A stretch of 64,000 bases of DNA from assembly GCF_001514265.1 (NCBI RefSeq), contig NZ_KQ949001.1, forward strand, positions 183,008 through 247,007, written 5' to 3'. The position numbers were made by a program, and so were the translations under genes. This DNA comes from Streptomyces resistomycificus (GTDB taxonomy: Bacteria > Actinomycetota > Actinomycetes > Streptomycetales > Streptomycetaceae). Under the pieces are notes generated by a model. It had not been told where the DNA came from. It saw only the letters and a program-made list of their open reading frames with translations, and did not search any database. Of the stretch, positions 32,471-41,279 are shown piece after piece; positions within the stretch are counted from its first letter, which is position 1; every line of letters begins with the position of its first letter.

Positions 32471-33112
32471 TCAGCGCAGGGCCTCCGCGACCTCCCTGGC
32501 CGCGTCCACGACCCGTGGTCCCACGCGTTCCGGCACCGCGTCCGCCAGCATCACGACGCCGACGCTGCCCTCGACCCCCGTGACCCCGATCAGAGGTGCG
32601 GCGGCGCCGCTGGCTCCCGCCTCCAGCTCCCCGTGGGTCAGGGTGTACCCGGGCTCGTCCACCGGCTGCCGGCGCGCGGCTAGGATCGCGCGTCCCGCGG
32701 CCCCCCGGTCCAGCGGATGCCGGAACCCGGCCCGGTAGGCCACGTGATAGTCCGTCCACGTCGGCTCGACGACGGCCACGGCCAACGCCTCCGCCCCGTC
32801 CACCAGCGTGAGATGCGCGGTCGCCCCGATGTCCTCCGCCAGCGATCGCAGGGCCGGCAGGGCCGCCTCGCGTACCAGCGGATGCACCTGGCGGCCCAGG
32901 CGCAGCACACCGAGGCCGACCCGGGCACGGCCGCCCAGGTCACGACGTATGAGCGCGTGCTGTTCCAGCGTGGCGAGCAACCGGTACACCACGGTCCGGT
33001 TCACGCCCAGTTTGTTGGATAGCTCGGTGACGGTCAGCCCGTGGTCCGTATCGGCCAGCAGTTTGAGGACACGCAGTCCCCGGTCGAGCGTCTGAGAGGT
33101 CTCCGCGGTCAC
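32471..33112 (-). CDS. IclR-family transcriptional regulator
   Basis: A 213-residue regulator. The winged helix-turn-helix is at the N-terminus (TLDRGLRVLKLLADTDHGLTVTELSNKLGVNRTVVYRLL, described in part). The IclR effector domain follows (ALRSLAEDIGATAHLTLVDG; RAGFRHPLDRGAAGRAILA). The start is GTG 33112 because GGAGG lies 10 nt before it. The GTG three codons upstream is only 1 nt from that site. No target operon is obvious; the neighbours are unrelated. Confidence 0.88.
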   Translation of the reverse strand: MTAETSQTLDRGLRVLKLLADTDHGLTVTELSNKLGVNRTVVYRLLATLEQHALIRRDLGGRARVGLGVLRLGRQVHPLVREAALPALRSLAEDIGATAHLTLVDGAEALAVAVVEPTWTDYHVAYRAGFRHPLDRGAAGRAILAARRQPVDEPGYTLTHGELEAGASGAAAPLIGVTGVEGSVGVVMLADAVPERVGPRVVDAAREVAEALR

Positions 33113-33528
33113 GACGCCCACTCCTCCAAGTGGTGAGGTCGGCAGCCCCCTCGCGACAGATGCGTCACCGAGTCCCGTCGGCGACGCGCTTCAGAGGCCG
33201 CCGATCGGCCGGCGGCCCGGCCAGTTGCCGGACCGCGTCGCTTCACGGCTGCGCTCCGCGGCGGCGCTGCCACGGGGCGTGTGCGTAGGCGGACAGTAGC
33301 GAAGGCAGTTCGCTGAGCGGAAGGCTCCGTCCAGAATCCGGGCACTCCCCGGTACGGACTGCTTCCGTTTGTCCTGAAAACGCACGGCGTGCGGAACTCG
33401 GAGGGGGCGCGGGGCTGCGCCGACACGCGCCTCCGCCACGGGACGCGACAGTCCCCGGCCCCACCGGCCCACACCCGGAACAGGAAAGATGCCCCCCGAC
33501 CGGACCCGCCGAGGCACAGCGCCCGGCG
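33113..33528. other. 416-bp gap between the IclR and helicase genes
   Basis: No supported gene. It contains the ribosome-binding site of the IclR gene at its left end and an 8-bp hairpin GGCCGCCG/CGGCGGCC (33196-33217) that might end helicase transcription. Frames present here have non-Streptomyces codon patterns. Confidence 0.6.
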
Positions 33529-35319
33529 TCACCGCATCCGGGTGGCCCACTCCTGCACCTTGGCGATCCGCTGCCGCAGCTGCCCGGCCGTGGCCTCCGC
33601 GCTCGGCGGTCCGCCGCACACCCGGCGCAGCTCGGTGTGGACGACCCCGTGCGGCTTGCCGCTCTGGTGGACGTACGCGCCGACCATCGTGTTGAGCTGC
33701 TTGCGCAGCTCCATCATCTCCTTGTGCGAGACCACCGGCCGCCGCTCGGCGGGCAGTTCGAGCAGGTCCGCCTCCTCGTCCGGCTTCTTGCGGCTGTGCG
33801 CGATCTGCCGGGCCTGCCGCTTCTGGAGCAGCATCTGGACCTGGTCGGGCTCGAGGAGACCGGGGATGCCGAGGTAGTCCTGCTCCTCCGCGCTGCCCGG
33901 GTGGGCCTGCATGCCGAACTCGGCACCGTCGTAGAGGACCCGGTCGAAGACGGCCTCGGACTCCAGCGCCTCGAAGGAGAACTGCTCCTGCTCGCCGGTG
34001 TCCTCGTCCTGTTCCTTGTTCGCCTCCTCCATCTCCTTCTCGGACTCGGCGTACGGGTCCTCCTCGCCCTCCTTCTTCGGCTTGTCGAGGGCGTGGTCCC
34101 GCTCCACCTCCATCTCGTTGGCGAAGGTGAGCAGGTCGGGGACGGTGGGCAGGAAGACGGACGCCGTCTCGCCGCGCCGCCTGGACCGCACGAAACGGCC
34201 GACGGCCTGCGCGAAGAAGAGGGGCGTGGAGATGGTGGTGGCGTACACGCCGACGGCCAGGCGGGGCACGTCGACGCCCTCGGACACCATCCGGACGGCG
34301 ACCATCCACCGGTCGTTGTTGCCGCTGAACTCGTCGATCCTGCTGGACGCCCCGGCGTCGTCGGACAGCACGACCGTCGCCCTGCTGCCCGTGATCTCCC
34401 GGATGAGTTTGGCGTAGGCCCGGGCGGAGTCCTGGTCGGAGGCGATGACGAGCGCGCCGGCGTCGGGAATGGCCTTGCGGACCTCCGTGAGCCGCTGGTC
34501 GGCGGCGCGCAGCACGCTGGGCATCCACTCGCCGCGCGGGTCGAGGGCCGTACGCCAGGCCTGGCTGACCGCGTCCTTGGTCATCGGCTCGCCGAGGCGC
34601 GCGGCGATCTCGTCGCCGGCCTTGGTCCGCCAGCGCATGTTGCCGCTGTAGGAGAGGAAGATGACGGGCCGCACGACGTGGTCGGCCAGTGCGTTGCCGT
34701 ACCCGTAGGTGTAGTCGGCGGCGGACCGCCGGATCCCGTCGTTGCCCTCCTCGTAGGTCACGAAGGGGATGGGGTTGGTGTCGGACCGGAAGGGCGTACC
34801 GGTGAGCGCGAGCCGTCGCGTGGCCGGTTCGAAGGCCTCCAGGCACGCCTCGCCCCACGACTTGGAGTCACCGGCGTGGTGGATCTCGTCGAGGATGACG
34901 AGGGTCTTGCGCTGCTCGACCCGGTTGCGGTGCAGCATCGGCCGCACGCCCACACCGGCGTACGTCACCGCGACGCCGTGGTAGTCCTTGCCGAGCGGTC
35001 CCGCACTGTACTCGGGGTCCAGCTTGATCCCTATCCGGGCGGCCGCCTCGGCCCACTGCTTCTTCAGGTGCTCGGTCGGCGCGACGACGGTCACCTGTTG
35101 CACGACGTGGTGGTGCAGCAGCCAGGACGCCAGCGTCAGCGCGAACGTGGTCTTTCCGGCGCCGGGCGTCGCGACGGCCAGGAAGTCACGCGGCTGCTCC
35201 TGGATGTACTTCTCCATCGCCCCTTGCTGCCAGGCGCGCAGCTTGCTGGCGGTACCCCAGGGGGCGCGGCCGGGGAAGGCGGGGGAAAGGTGGTGGGAGG
35301 AGGCGGCGGTGGTAGTCAC
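33529..35319 (-). CDS. DEAD/DEAH-type superfamily II helicase
   Basis: A 596-residue ATP-dependent helicase or nucleic-acid translocase with a RecA-like core. Motif I is ATPGAGKTTFAL (about 49-60), motif II DEIHH (about 143), motif III LTGTPFRSD, and the C-terminal helicase motifs VSEGVDVPRLAVGVYATT and QAVGRFVRSRR (motif VI). A highly charged Glu/Lys-rich insert follows (about 400-450), then a basic tail. Similar to the phage-type or UvsW-like helicases found throughout Streptomyces. The nucleic-acid substrate is unknown. GTG start at 35319. Confidence 0.88.
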   Translation of the reverse strand: MTTTAASSHHLSPAFPGRAPWGTASKLRAWQQGAMEKYIQEQPRDFLAVATPGAGKTTFALTLASWLLHHHVVQQVTVVAPTEHLKKQWAEAAARIGIKLDPEYSAGPLGKDYHGVAVTYAGVGVRPMLHRNRVEQRKTLVILDEIHHAGDSKSWGEACLEAFEPATRRLALTGTPFRSDTNPIPFVTYEEGNDGIRRSAADYTYGYGNALADHVVRPVIFLSYSGNMRWRTKAGDEIAARLGEPMTKDAVSQAWRTALDPRGEWMPSVLRAADQRLTEVRKAIPDAGALVIASDQDSARAYAKLIREITGSRATVVLSDDAGASSRIDEFSGNNDRWMVAVRMVSEGVDVPRLAVGVYATTISTPLFFAQAVGRFVRSRRRGETASVFLPTVPDLLTFANEMEVERDHALDKPKKEGEEDPYAESEKEMEEANKEQDEDTGEQEQFSFEALESEAVFDRVLYDGAEFGMQAHPGSAEEQDYLGIPGLLEPDQVQMLLQKRQARQIAHSRKKPDEEADLLELPAERRPVVSHKEMMELRKQLNTMVGAYVHQSGKPHGVVHTELRRVCGGPPSAEATAGQLRQRIAKVQEWATRMR

Positions 35320-35455
35320 GGTCTCCGTTAACGGGGTCGGGCGGCGCGGAACTGGTCTGACGGCTCGGCTACGTATGACAACCGGGCCACCCTACCGGCG
35401 GCCCGGTGGTGTCAACGCGCGGACAAGCCCGGGTCGCCCGTGGGTGGGACCCACG

Positions 35456-35630
35456 TCACAGCTGCCGCAGCCGCCCCGCGATCACCGAGATGTCGCTCTC
35501 GTTCCCGGAGGCGCCATCGATGACCAGGTCATACGCGGTGTCCTGATCGCCGCCTCCGAGGTCGACGCCGTTGACGCCGTCGACACCGTTGACACCCAGG
35601 AAGGTCGCGGCGGCCGGGCCACGCCGTGCG
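35456..35630 (-). pseudogene. Frameshifted C-terminal remnant of a Doc/Fic-type toxin
   Basis: On the minus strand, the frame ending TGA at 35458-35456 encodes AAATFLGVNGVDGVNGVD, then QDTAYDLVIDG and ISVIAGRLRQL. This closely resembles the C-terminus of death-on-curing toxins (pattern KRTA-AAATFL-NGV-L, then YDLV---A). The expected RTAW just upstream is present but in another frame (35619-35630), so a single-base indel near 35610-35618 disrupts it. The catalytic HPFxxGNKR half is missing, and there is no antitoxin gene. The NGVDGVNGVD part shows a small in-frame duplication. Confidence 0.7.
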
Positions 35631-35653
35631 CCCGAGCACCGGCTCCCCGCGCT

Positions 35654-37129
35654 TCAGCGCTCCCGCAGCCGGGTCGTCACCCAGGCCCCCGCCAACGCCA
35701 CCGCCGCCATCGGCAGGAACACCGCGGCGAACGCGGCCGGATGCGAGCCGGAGGTCTCCGTGGCCGCGTGGCTCACCGTGCCACCGCCCAGCGCGGCGAA
35801 GGCGGCGCCGCCCACCGCCAGCAGGATCACGTTGGACAGTCCGTCGGAGATCTGCAGGGCCGCGGAGTTGGTGCCGGCCTCCTGTGGGGCGGAGAGTTGG
35901 AGCAGGAGGACGCTGGTGGAGGAGATCACCAGGCCCATCCCGAAGCACCCGAAGGCCCAGGCGACGGCGACGGTCCAGGCGGGCACGGACTCGATCAGCA
36001 CGCTCGGGGCGGCGGCGATCGCGGCGGCGACCAGCACCATCCCCACCGTCATCAGACGCTCCCGGTACGGCTCCACCCGCGGCCGCGACTGCATCCACGA
36101 ACCCAGCGCCCACGTCCCACCGCCCGCCGCGAGCGAGAACCCGGCCAGCGTCGGCGACAGACCTCGCTGGGTGACCAGCATCAGCGGCACGAACGACTCG
36201 GCGGCGATGAACGACCCGGCCGCGACGCCCCGCAACAGCACGACGGAGGGCAGCCCGCGCGCCGCCCGGTACGTGCCGCGCGGCAGCAGCCCGAGCACGG
36301 CGGGCACGAGCAGCGCGACACCCACCGCGCCCGGCAGCACCGAGATCCAGCGCAGATCCTGCGCGGCGTACTGCAGCAGCCCGGCGCCGAGCGAGATCCC
36401 GAGGGCCAGCCGAATACGCCGCCGGTCGAAGGACCCGGTTCCCTTCCCCGCTGCTCGCTCCACCGCCCCTGGCTCCACCGCCCCTTGCTCCACCGCCCCG
36501 GAAGCGCGCCGCCGAATCTGCGGCAACGCGAGGGCCAGCGGCAGGACGACGAGCACCGGGATCCCGACGAACACCCACCGCCATCCCAGATGCTCGGTGA
36601 CCGCCCCCGAGGCGAGCGGACCCACGATCGACGGCACCACCCAGGCAGCCGCGAACGCCGCCATGATCGCCGGCCGCAACCGGTCCGGATACGCCCGCCC
36701 CACCACGACGTACAGCGCGACGATCACCAGCCCGCCGCCGAGCCCCTGCACCGCCCGCCCGAGGATGAACAGCCACATCGCCCCCGCGGTCCCGGACAGC
36801 ATCAGCCCCGCGGCGAAGGCCCCGATCCCGGCGGTCAGCGAGCCGAGTGGCCCCCGCCGGTCCGACCACTGCCCGGCCAGCACCATGCCGAAGAGGCTCG
36901 TCGTGAAGTACCCCGAGAACGCGAACGCGTACAGCGACACCCCGTCCAGCTCCCGAGCCGCCACCGGCATCGCCGTACCCACGGCGGTCGCCTCGAACGC
37001 GATGAGCAGCACGACGGAGACGATCCCGACACTGAGCGCCCGATAATCCCGCCCCAGCACGCTCTCCTCGACCGCGGGCAGGTCGGCGGTGTCCACGACG
37101 GCGTTGTCACGCGGCTCCAGAGGGGTCAT
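35654..37129 (-). CDS. Major facilitator superfamily transporter, drug-efflux type
   Basis: A 491-residue membrane protein with about 14 helices. The motif A-like GQWSDRRGPLGSLTAG follows helix 2, and FEATAVGTAMPVAARELDGV is the typical DHA2-type first segment. It is probably a proton-coupled exporter of small molecules; the substrate is unknown. ATG 37129 (MTPLEPRDNAVVDTADLP) is the conserved-looking start. Its stop lies 24 nt from the Doc remnant. No adjacent TetR/MarR repressor gene. Confidence 0.88.
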   Translation of the reverse strand: MTPLEPRDNAVVDTADLPAVEESVLGRDYRALSVGIVSVVLLIAFEATAVGTAMPVAARELDGVSLYAFAFSGYFTTSLFGMVLAGQWSDRRGPLGSLTAGIGAFAAGLMLSGTAGAMWLFILGRAVQGLGGGLVIVALYVVVGRAYPDRLRPAIMAAFAAAWVVPSIVGPLASGAVTEHLGWRWVFVGIPVLVVLPLALALPQIRRRASGAVEQGAVEPGAVERAAGKGTGSFDRRRIRLALGISLGAGLLQYAAQDLRWISVLPGAVGVALLVPAVLGLLPRGTYRAARGLPSVVLLRGVAAGSFIAAESFVPLMLVTQRGLSPTLAGFSLAAGGGTWALGSWMQSRPRVEPYRERLMTVGMVLVAAAIAAAPSVLIESVPAWTVAVAWAFGCFGMGLVISSTSVLLLQLSAPQEAGTNSAALQISDGLSNVILLAVGGAAFAALGGGTVSHAATETSGSHPAAFAAVFLPMAAVALAGAWVTTRLRER

Positions 37130-37349
37130 GCCCGCCAGCGTAAGGGCCAACAGACACGTTGACCCCTGTCGAGAGGAGGGCCCACGCCGGGACCTTGGTC
37201 GTACATCCCTGGCCGCAGGCCCTTTCATGAACGGGGTGTGGCAGTCCCGTTGCAGGGCCCGCGATTCCCTTGAGCCCTCTCCCCACCCCGCCATACGGTC
37301 ATCTCACCAAGCGCGGACCGGAGCACCACGCACCACGCTCCACCGACAC

Positions 37350-37424
37350 GGCCGTATGCCCGAGTGGTTGAGGGGCTCGCCTGCAAAGCGAGTTACGTGG
37401 GTTCGAATCCCGCTACGGCCTCCA
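37350..37424 (+). tRNA. tRNA-Cys (anticodon GCA)
   Basis: A 75-nt tRNA. The acceptor GGCCGTA pairs with TACGGCC, and the anticodon stem CTCGC/GCGAG encloses the loop CTGCAAA (anticodon GCA). The T-arm is GTGGG/CCCGC with TTCGAAT, and the CCA end is encoded. A strong hairpin terminator follows 20 nt downstream. Confidence 0.95.
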
Positions 37425-37443
37425 ACGCCTGACCAGGTAGAAC

Positions 37444-37476
37444 GAAGGGCGGCACCCTCCGCGGGTGCTGCCCTTC
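37444..37476 (+). terminator. Terminator after tRNA-Cys
   Basis: A 13-bp stem (GAAGGGCGGCACC with GGTGCTGCCCTTC, one G-U pair) with a 7-nt loop, followed by CTTA. Confidence 0.8.
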
Positions 37477-37560
37477 CTTACCGTCTGAACAGCCCGGACA
37501 GATCAGGCGTCGAGGCCCCGGAGCTGGGCGACATGACCAGATCAGCGGAGCCGGTGTCGC

Positions 37561-38721
37561 TCACAGCACCCCGCCCGTCTCGTCCCGGAGCGCCTCTGTC
37601 CAGTAATGGCGTCCGGGCGGGGTCGACGTGCCCGTCGGGTCGATCGTCGACAGGACCTGGATCATCGTGGCGGCCAGTTGGTCGCGCGTGCTCGTGGTGA
37701 GGCCGTGGTCGAGGTCCTCGTCGATGGCGCGCTCGCGGTGGAGGAGCCAGAGGGTGAAGCCCAGGGTGGAGATGTCGGTGTTGAGGGGGTGCAGCGTTGC
37801 CTGCCGCTCGCTCCAGTTCAGGACCGCGCCCGTCTCGCCGTCGATCACGAGGCTGTTGTTCTCGACGAGGTCGCCGAGGCGGATCAGGTGGGCGGCACGC
37901 GGCGGGAGTTCGGCCGATGGATCGTCCGCGTGGTGTTCCGCCAGGGTCGCCAGCGGGACGTCCGTGTCGAGGTGGAAGGGGAAGGCGTTCTCGGGCAGGC
38001 CCGTCTCCCGCAGGAAGCGGCGGGTCGGCTCGTGGGTGAGTGTCGCCGGGAAGTCGACGTCCTCGAAGCGGGCCACCCTGCCCCGGCCGAACTCCTGGTC
38101 CAGGAGGCGGGCCGGAAGGTCCAGCGCCAGGCCGGAGAGCGTGCCCGGACCGGCGACCAGGGACAGGGGGCGGATCAGCGCGGCCATCTTCCAGAACGGC
38201 GGCACCTCACCGCCCGTCCCCTCCTTGAACACGGCCAGCAGCTGACGCGACGCCTCCGCGACCGCCTTCGGGCCGAAGCGGCCGGCGTAGGACGCGAACT
38301 GGCCGCGCAGCGCAGCCAGTTCGTCGGTCGCCGTCGCGAACCGCACCAACCGCTCCAGCGAGGGCGCCAGCGGGCGACGGCCCATCAGGTCGGGTCGGTC
38401 GTGCAGGAAGTGGGTCGTGGAGATCTCGCCGGTCGCGCCGTCCAGCAGCACCGACTCGGTCTCCAGGCCACCGGGACCCGTCAGTCCGCCTATCACCAGC
38501 TGGTTCCGCAGTTCCGCCGCGAGCCGTCCGTCCGGGTCGCCCGTCGAGTCCGCGACCGTGCGCACGCCCGCGCGGCGCAGTTCCTCGAAGGTGAACAGGC
38601 CGCTGTCGCCCGGAAGTCCGGGGCCCGTCAGCCAGCGGCGCGTCGATGCGTGTGTGATGTACGGATCCAGATCTGTCTCGGTCAGTCTGATGGCCGCGAC
38701 AGCGGCCTCGATCGTGCCCAT
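37561..38721 (-). CDS. Duplicated SUKH-4-like immunity protein
   Basis: A 386-residue protein made of two similar halves. Each half has the SUKH-4-like pattern: RRWLTGPGLPGDSGLFTF near residue 28 and RRFLRETGLPENAFPFHLD near 225, and later LVIGGLTG/LVIDGETGAVL blocks. SUKH-family proteins neutralise polymorphic or contact-dependent toxins in the producing cell. No toxin, WXG100 or Rhs gene adjoins it, so it may be an orphan immunity gene. It lies next to tRNA-Cys and the Doc remnant. The assignment rests on motif resemblance. Confidence 0.7.
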   Translation of the reverse strand: MGTIEAAVAAIRLTETDLDPYITHASTRRWLTGPGLPGDSGLFTFEELRRAGVRTVADSTGDPDGRLAAELRNQLVIGGLTGPGGLETESVLLDGATGEISTTHFLHDRPDLMGRRPLAPSLERLVRFATATDELAALRGQFASYAGRFGPKAVAEASRQLLAVFKEGTGGEVPPFWKMAALIRPLSLVAGPGTLSGLALDLPARLLDQEFGRGRVARFEDVDFPATLTHEPTRRFLRETGLPENAFPFHLDTDVPLATLAEHHADDPSAELPPRAAHLIRLGDLVENNSLVIDGETGAVLNWSERQATLHPLNTDISTLGFTLWLLHRERAIDEDLDHGLTTSTRDQLAATMIQVLSTIDPTGTSTPPGRHYWTEALRDETGGVL

Positions 38722-38913
38722 GTGCTCCCCCGTGCTTGCTCACGTCCCCGCGCACCCAGGGCACGCACGGCCGAGCAGGCCCGGCAGCACGTCTCCCACT
38801 GCCCAGAACACTACGCGCCACCACTGACAACGCCCCCGGATCAGGAGACGCTCAGATCGCCCTCGCCGTTCCCGTCCCTCGACAGACGTTCCGGCGGCAC
38901 CGGCAAAGGCGAC

Positions 38914-38958
38914 GGTTCGGCAGGCAGCGGTTCGGCAGGCAGCAGTTCAACAGGCAGC
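38914..38958. repeat. 15-bp tandem repeat, three copies
   Basis: Two exact copies of GGTTCGGCAGGCAGC and one diverged copy, just downstream of the molybdenum hydroxylase operon (minus strand), in the non-coding gap. Confidence 0.85.
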
Positions 38959-38969
38959 AGGCGCGGAGT

Positions 38970-41279
38970 TCACTGGCCCGTCACCACCGCCGCCTGGGGC
39001 CGGATCGGGAGGCGGTTGACCGGGCGGCCCGTCGCGGCGCGGACCGCCGAGGCGATCGCCGCGGGGGACGTCACCACCGGGACCGCGCTGACCGACTTCG
39101 CGCCGAAGGGCGCGACCACGTCACGCTCCTCGACCAGCTTCACGATGCGGATCTCCGGCGCGTCCAGGGCGGTCGGCAGCGCGTACCCGGTGAGGTCGGG
39201 ATGGCGGATCACGCCGCGGGCGCTGCGCAGGTTCTCCGTGAGGGCGATGCCCACGCCCTGGGTGACGCCACCCTCGATACGGGCCACCAGCTGGGTCGGG
39301 TTCAGGACCCGGCCGACGTCCTGGGCGAGCGCGAGCTCCACCACGCGTACCGAGCCCAGTTCGATGTCGACGTCCACGACCGCGCGGATCGCGCAGAACG
39401 CGAGGCCCACGAAGGCGTCGCCCTGGCCGGTCTCGTCGAGCGGTTCGGTCGGGTGGGGGCGGCACTGGGCGGTGGCCCACAGTTCCTTGCCGTCCATCGC
39501 CTCGGTGACGGTGGTCGACAGCACACCGTCGTACGAGGTGATCTTGCCGTCGGTGATCTGGAGCAGCTCGGTGGACATGCCGAACTTGTGCGCCAGGGGC
39601 TGCAGAAGCTGGGTGCGGACCATCTTGGCCGCCCGTTCCACCGCGCCGCCCGACACCCACGTGTGGCGGCCGCGGCAGCCCGGTCCGGCCGGCGGCTGGT
39701 CGGTGTCGACGGGGGCGACGTGGACCTCGTCGATACCGAGGGTGTCCTGGACGATCTGCCGGGCCAGGGTCGTGAAGCCCTGCCCCGTCTCGACCGCCGC
39801 GCACAGCACCGTCGCCACTCCGTCCTGGACCCGGACGGTCGCCGTGGAGACCTCGTCCGTGCCCTCGGCGCCCAGCATGTGCACCATGCCGACGCCGTAG
39901 CCGACGCCCCGGCGCACCGCTCCCGGTTCGCCAGCGCCCTCGGGGCCGCCGGGCAGCAGCCACTCGTCCTCGGGGGTGTCCTTGGGCAGCGCGGGCAGGG
40001 GGACGTCCCGTACGGCCTGCAGCAGTTCGGCGACCGGCGCCGGGCAGGTCACGGTCTGGCCGGTCGGCAGCACGTCGCCGGTCGCCAGGACGTTGCGCAG
40101 GCGCAGCTCCGCCGGGTCGACGCCGAGCTTCTTCGCGAGCTTGTCCATCTGCGCCTCGTAGGCGGCGCACACCTGCATGGCGCCCTCGCCGCGTACGTGG
40201 CCGGAGGGCGGGTTGTTGGTGCGTACGGCCCAGCCCTCGATGAACGCGTTCGGGACGACGTACGGGCCGCAGGCGAAGGAGACCGCGGCCGCCAGCGCCT
40301 CCGAGGAGGTGTCCGCGTAGGCGCCCCCGTCGAGCAGGATCTGCGCCTCGACCTTCACCAGCTTGCCCTCGGCGTCGGCGTGGTGGCGGTATCTCAGCAG
40401 GGTGGGGTGTCGGTGGACGTGGCCCAGGAAGGACTCTTCGCGCGTCGCGGTGAGTTTGACCGGGCAGCCCGTCTTCAGGGCCAGCAGGCCGAGCGGGAGT
40501 TGGAAGCCCTGGTCCTCGCGGTCGGCGGTGGCGCCGGGGACGCCGGTGACGACGACCTTCACCCGCTCGGGTTCCAGGCCGTAGCAGGCGGCGGCGGTGT
40601 CGCGGTCGGTGTGCGGGTCCGTGGAGGCCACGTACAGCTCGACGCCGCCGTCGGGCCGCGGTACGGCGAGGCCGGCCTCGGCGCCGATGGGCGCGGGGTC
40701 CTGGCGGCCGATGCGGTACTGGCCCTCGACGACGATCTCGCCCGCCGCGTCCGGGTCGCCGTGGCGCAGCGGGATGTGCCGGATCAGGTTGCCGTCGGGG
40801 TGCAGGGGCTCGGCCTCGAAGGCCTGCTCGGGGTCCGTGACCGGTTCGAGCACCTCGTACTCGACGATGACGGCGGCCGCGGCCATGCGCGCGGTGTCGG
40901 GGTGGTCGGCGGCGACGGCGGCGATGGGCTCGCCGTGGTGGCGTACGACGTCGGAGGCGAAGACCGGCCGGTCGGCGTTGCCGCGGCCGTGCACCGGGCT
41001 GCCCGGCACGTCCTCGTGGGTGACGACGGCCCGTACGCCGGGCATCTCGCGCGCGTGGGAGGTGTCGATGGACACGATGCGCGCGTGCGGGTGCGGCGAG
41101 CGCAGCACGGCCGCCCAGAGCAGGCCCTCTGCCCACAGGTCGGCCGCGTAGGGGAAGGTGCCCTCGGTCTTCGCGCGGGCGTCGGCGGCCGGGAGGGCGA
41201 CGCCGAGGCCGTGCGGGATCGGCTCGGGGGCGGGTGCTGCCTCCGCGGCGGTGGTCGCGGTGGCGGCTTCGTTGCTCAC
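38970..41279 (-). CDS. Molybdenum hydroxylase large subunit (molybdopterin-binding, XdhB/CoxL-like)
   Basis: A 769-residue catalytic subunit of a xanthine-dehydrogenase/aldehyde-oxidase family enzyme. The N-terminal a/b-hammerhead domain (YAADLWAEGLLWAAVLRSPHPHARI) and the Mo-cofactor domains (PPSGHVRGEGAMQ; VETGQGFTTLARQIV; GGVTQGVGIALTE) are visible. The lack of the CoxL VAYRCSFR motif argues against CO dehydrogenase. It is the last gene of FAD-FeS-Mo subunit order, overlapping the FeS gene by 4 nt (GTGA). Substrate unknown, probably a purine or aldehyde. Confidence 0.92.
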   Translation of the reverse strand: MSNEAATATTAAEAAPAPEPIPHGLGVALPAADARAKTEGTFPYAADLWAEGLLWAAVLRSPHPHARIVSIDTSHAREMPGVRAVVTHEDVPGSPVHGRGNADRPVFASDVVRHHGEPIAAVAADHPDTARMAAAAVIVEYEVLEPVTDPEQAFEAEPLHPDGNLIRHIPLRHGDPDAAGEIVVEGQYRIGRQDPAPIGAEAGLAVPRPDGGVELYVASTDPHTDRDTAAACYGLEPERVKVVVTGVPGATADREDQGFQLPLGLLALKTGCPVKLTATREESFLGHVHRHPTLLRYRHHADAEGKLVKVEAQILLDGGAYADTSSEALAAAVSFACGPYVVPNAFIEGWAVRTNNPPSGHVRGEGAMQVCAAYEAQMDKLAKKLGVDPAELRLRNVLATGDVLPTGQTVTCPAPVAELLQAVRDVPLPALPKDTPEDEWLLPGGPEGAGEPGAVRRGVGYGVGMVHMLGAEGTDEVSTATVRVQDGVATVLCAAVETGQGFTTLARQIVQDTLGIDEVHVAPVDTDQPPAGPGCRGRHTWVSGGAVERAAKMVRTQLLQPLAHKFGMSTELLQITDGKITSYDGVLSTTVTEAMDGKELWATAQCRPHPTEPLDETGQGDAFVGLAFCAIRAVVDVDIELGSVRVVELALAQDVGRVLNPTQLVARIEGGVTQGVGIALTENLRSARGVIRHPDLTGYALPTALDAPEIRIVKLVEERDVVAPFGAKSVSAVPVVTSPAAIASAVRAATGRPVNRLPIRPQAAVVTGQ

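Noticed and set aside
33109..33474. 121-codon frame in the gap between the IclR and helicase genes
   Set aside because: Composition unlike Streptomyces genes, no ribosome-binding site, no recognisable domain.
37350..38721. Integrated mobile element at tRNA-Cys
   Set aside because: No integrase, and I could not find a repeat of the tRNA 3' end nearby in the window.
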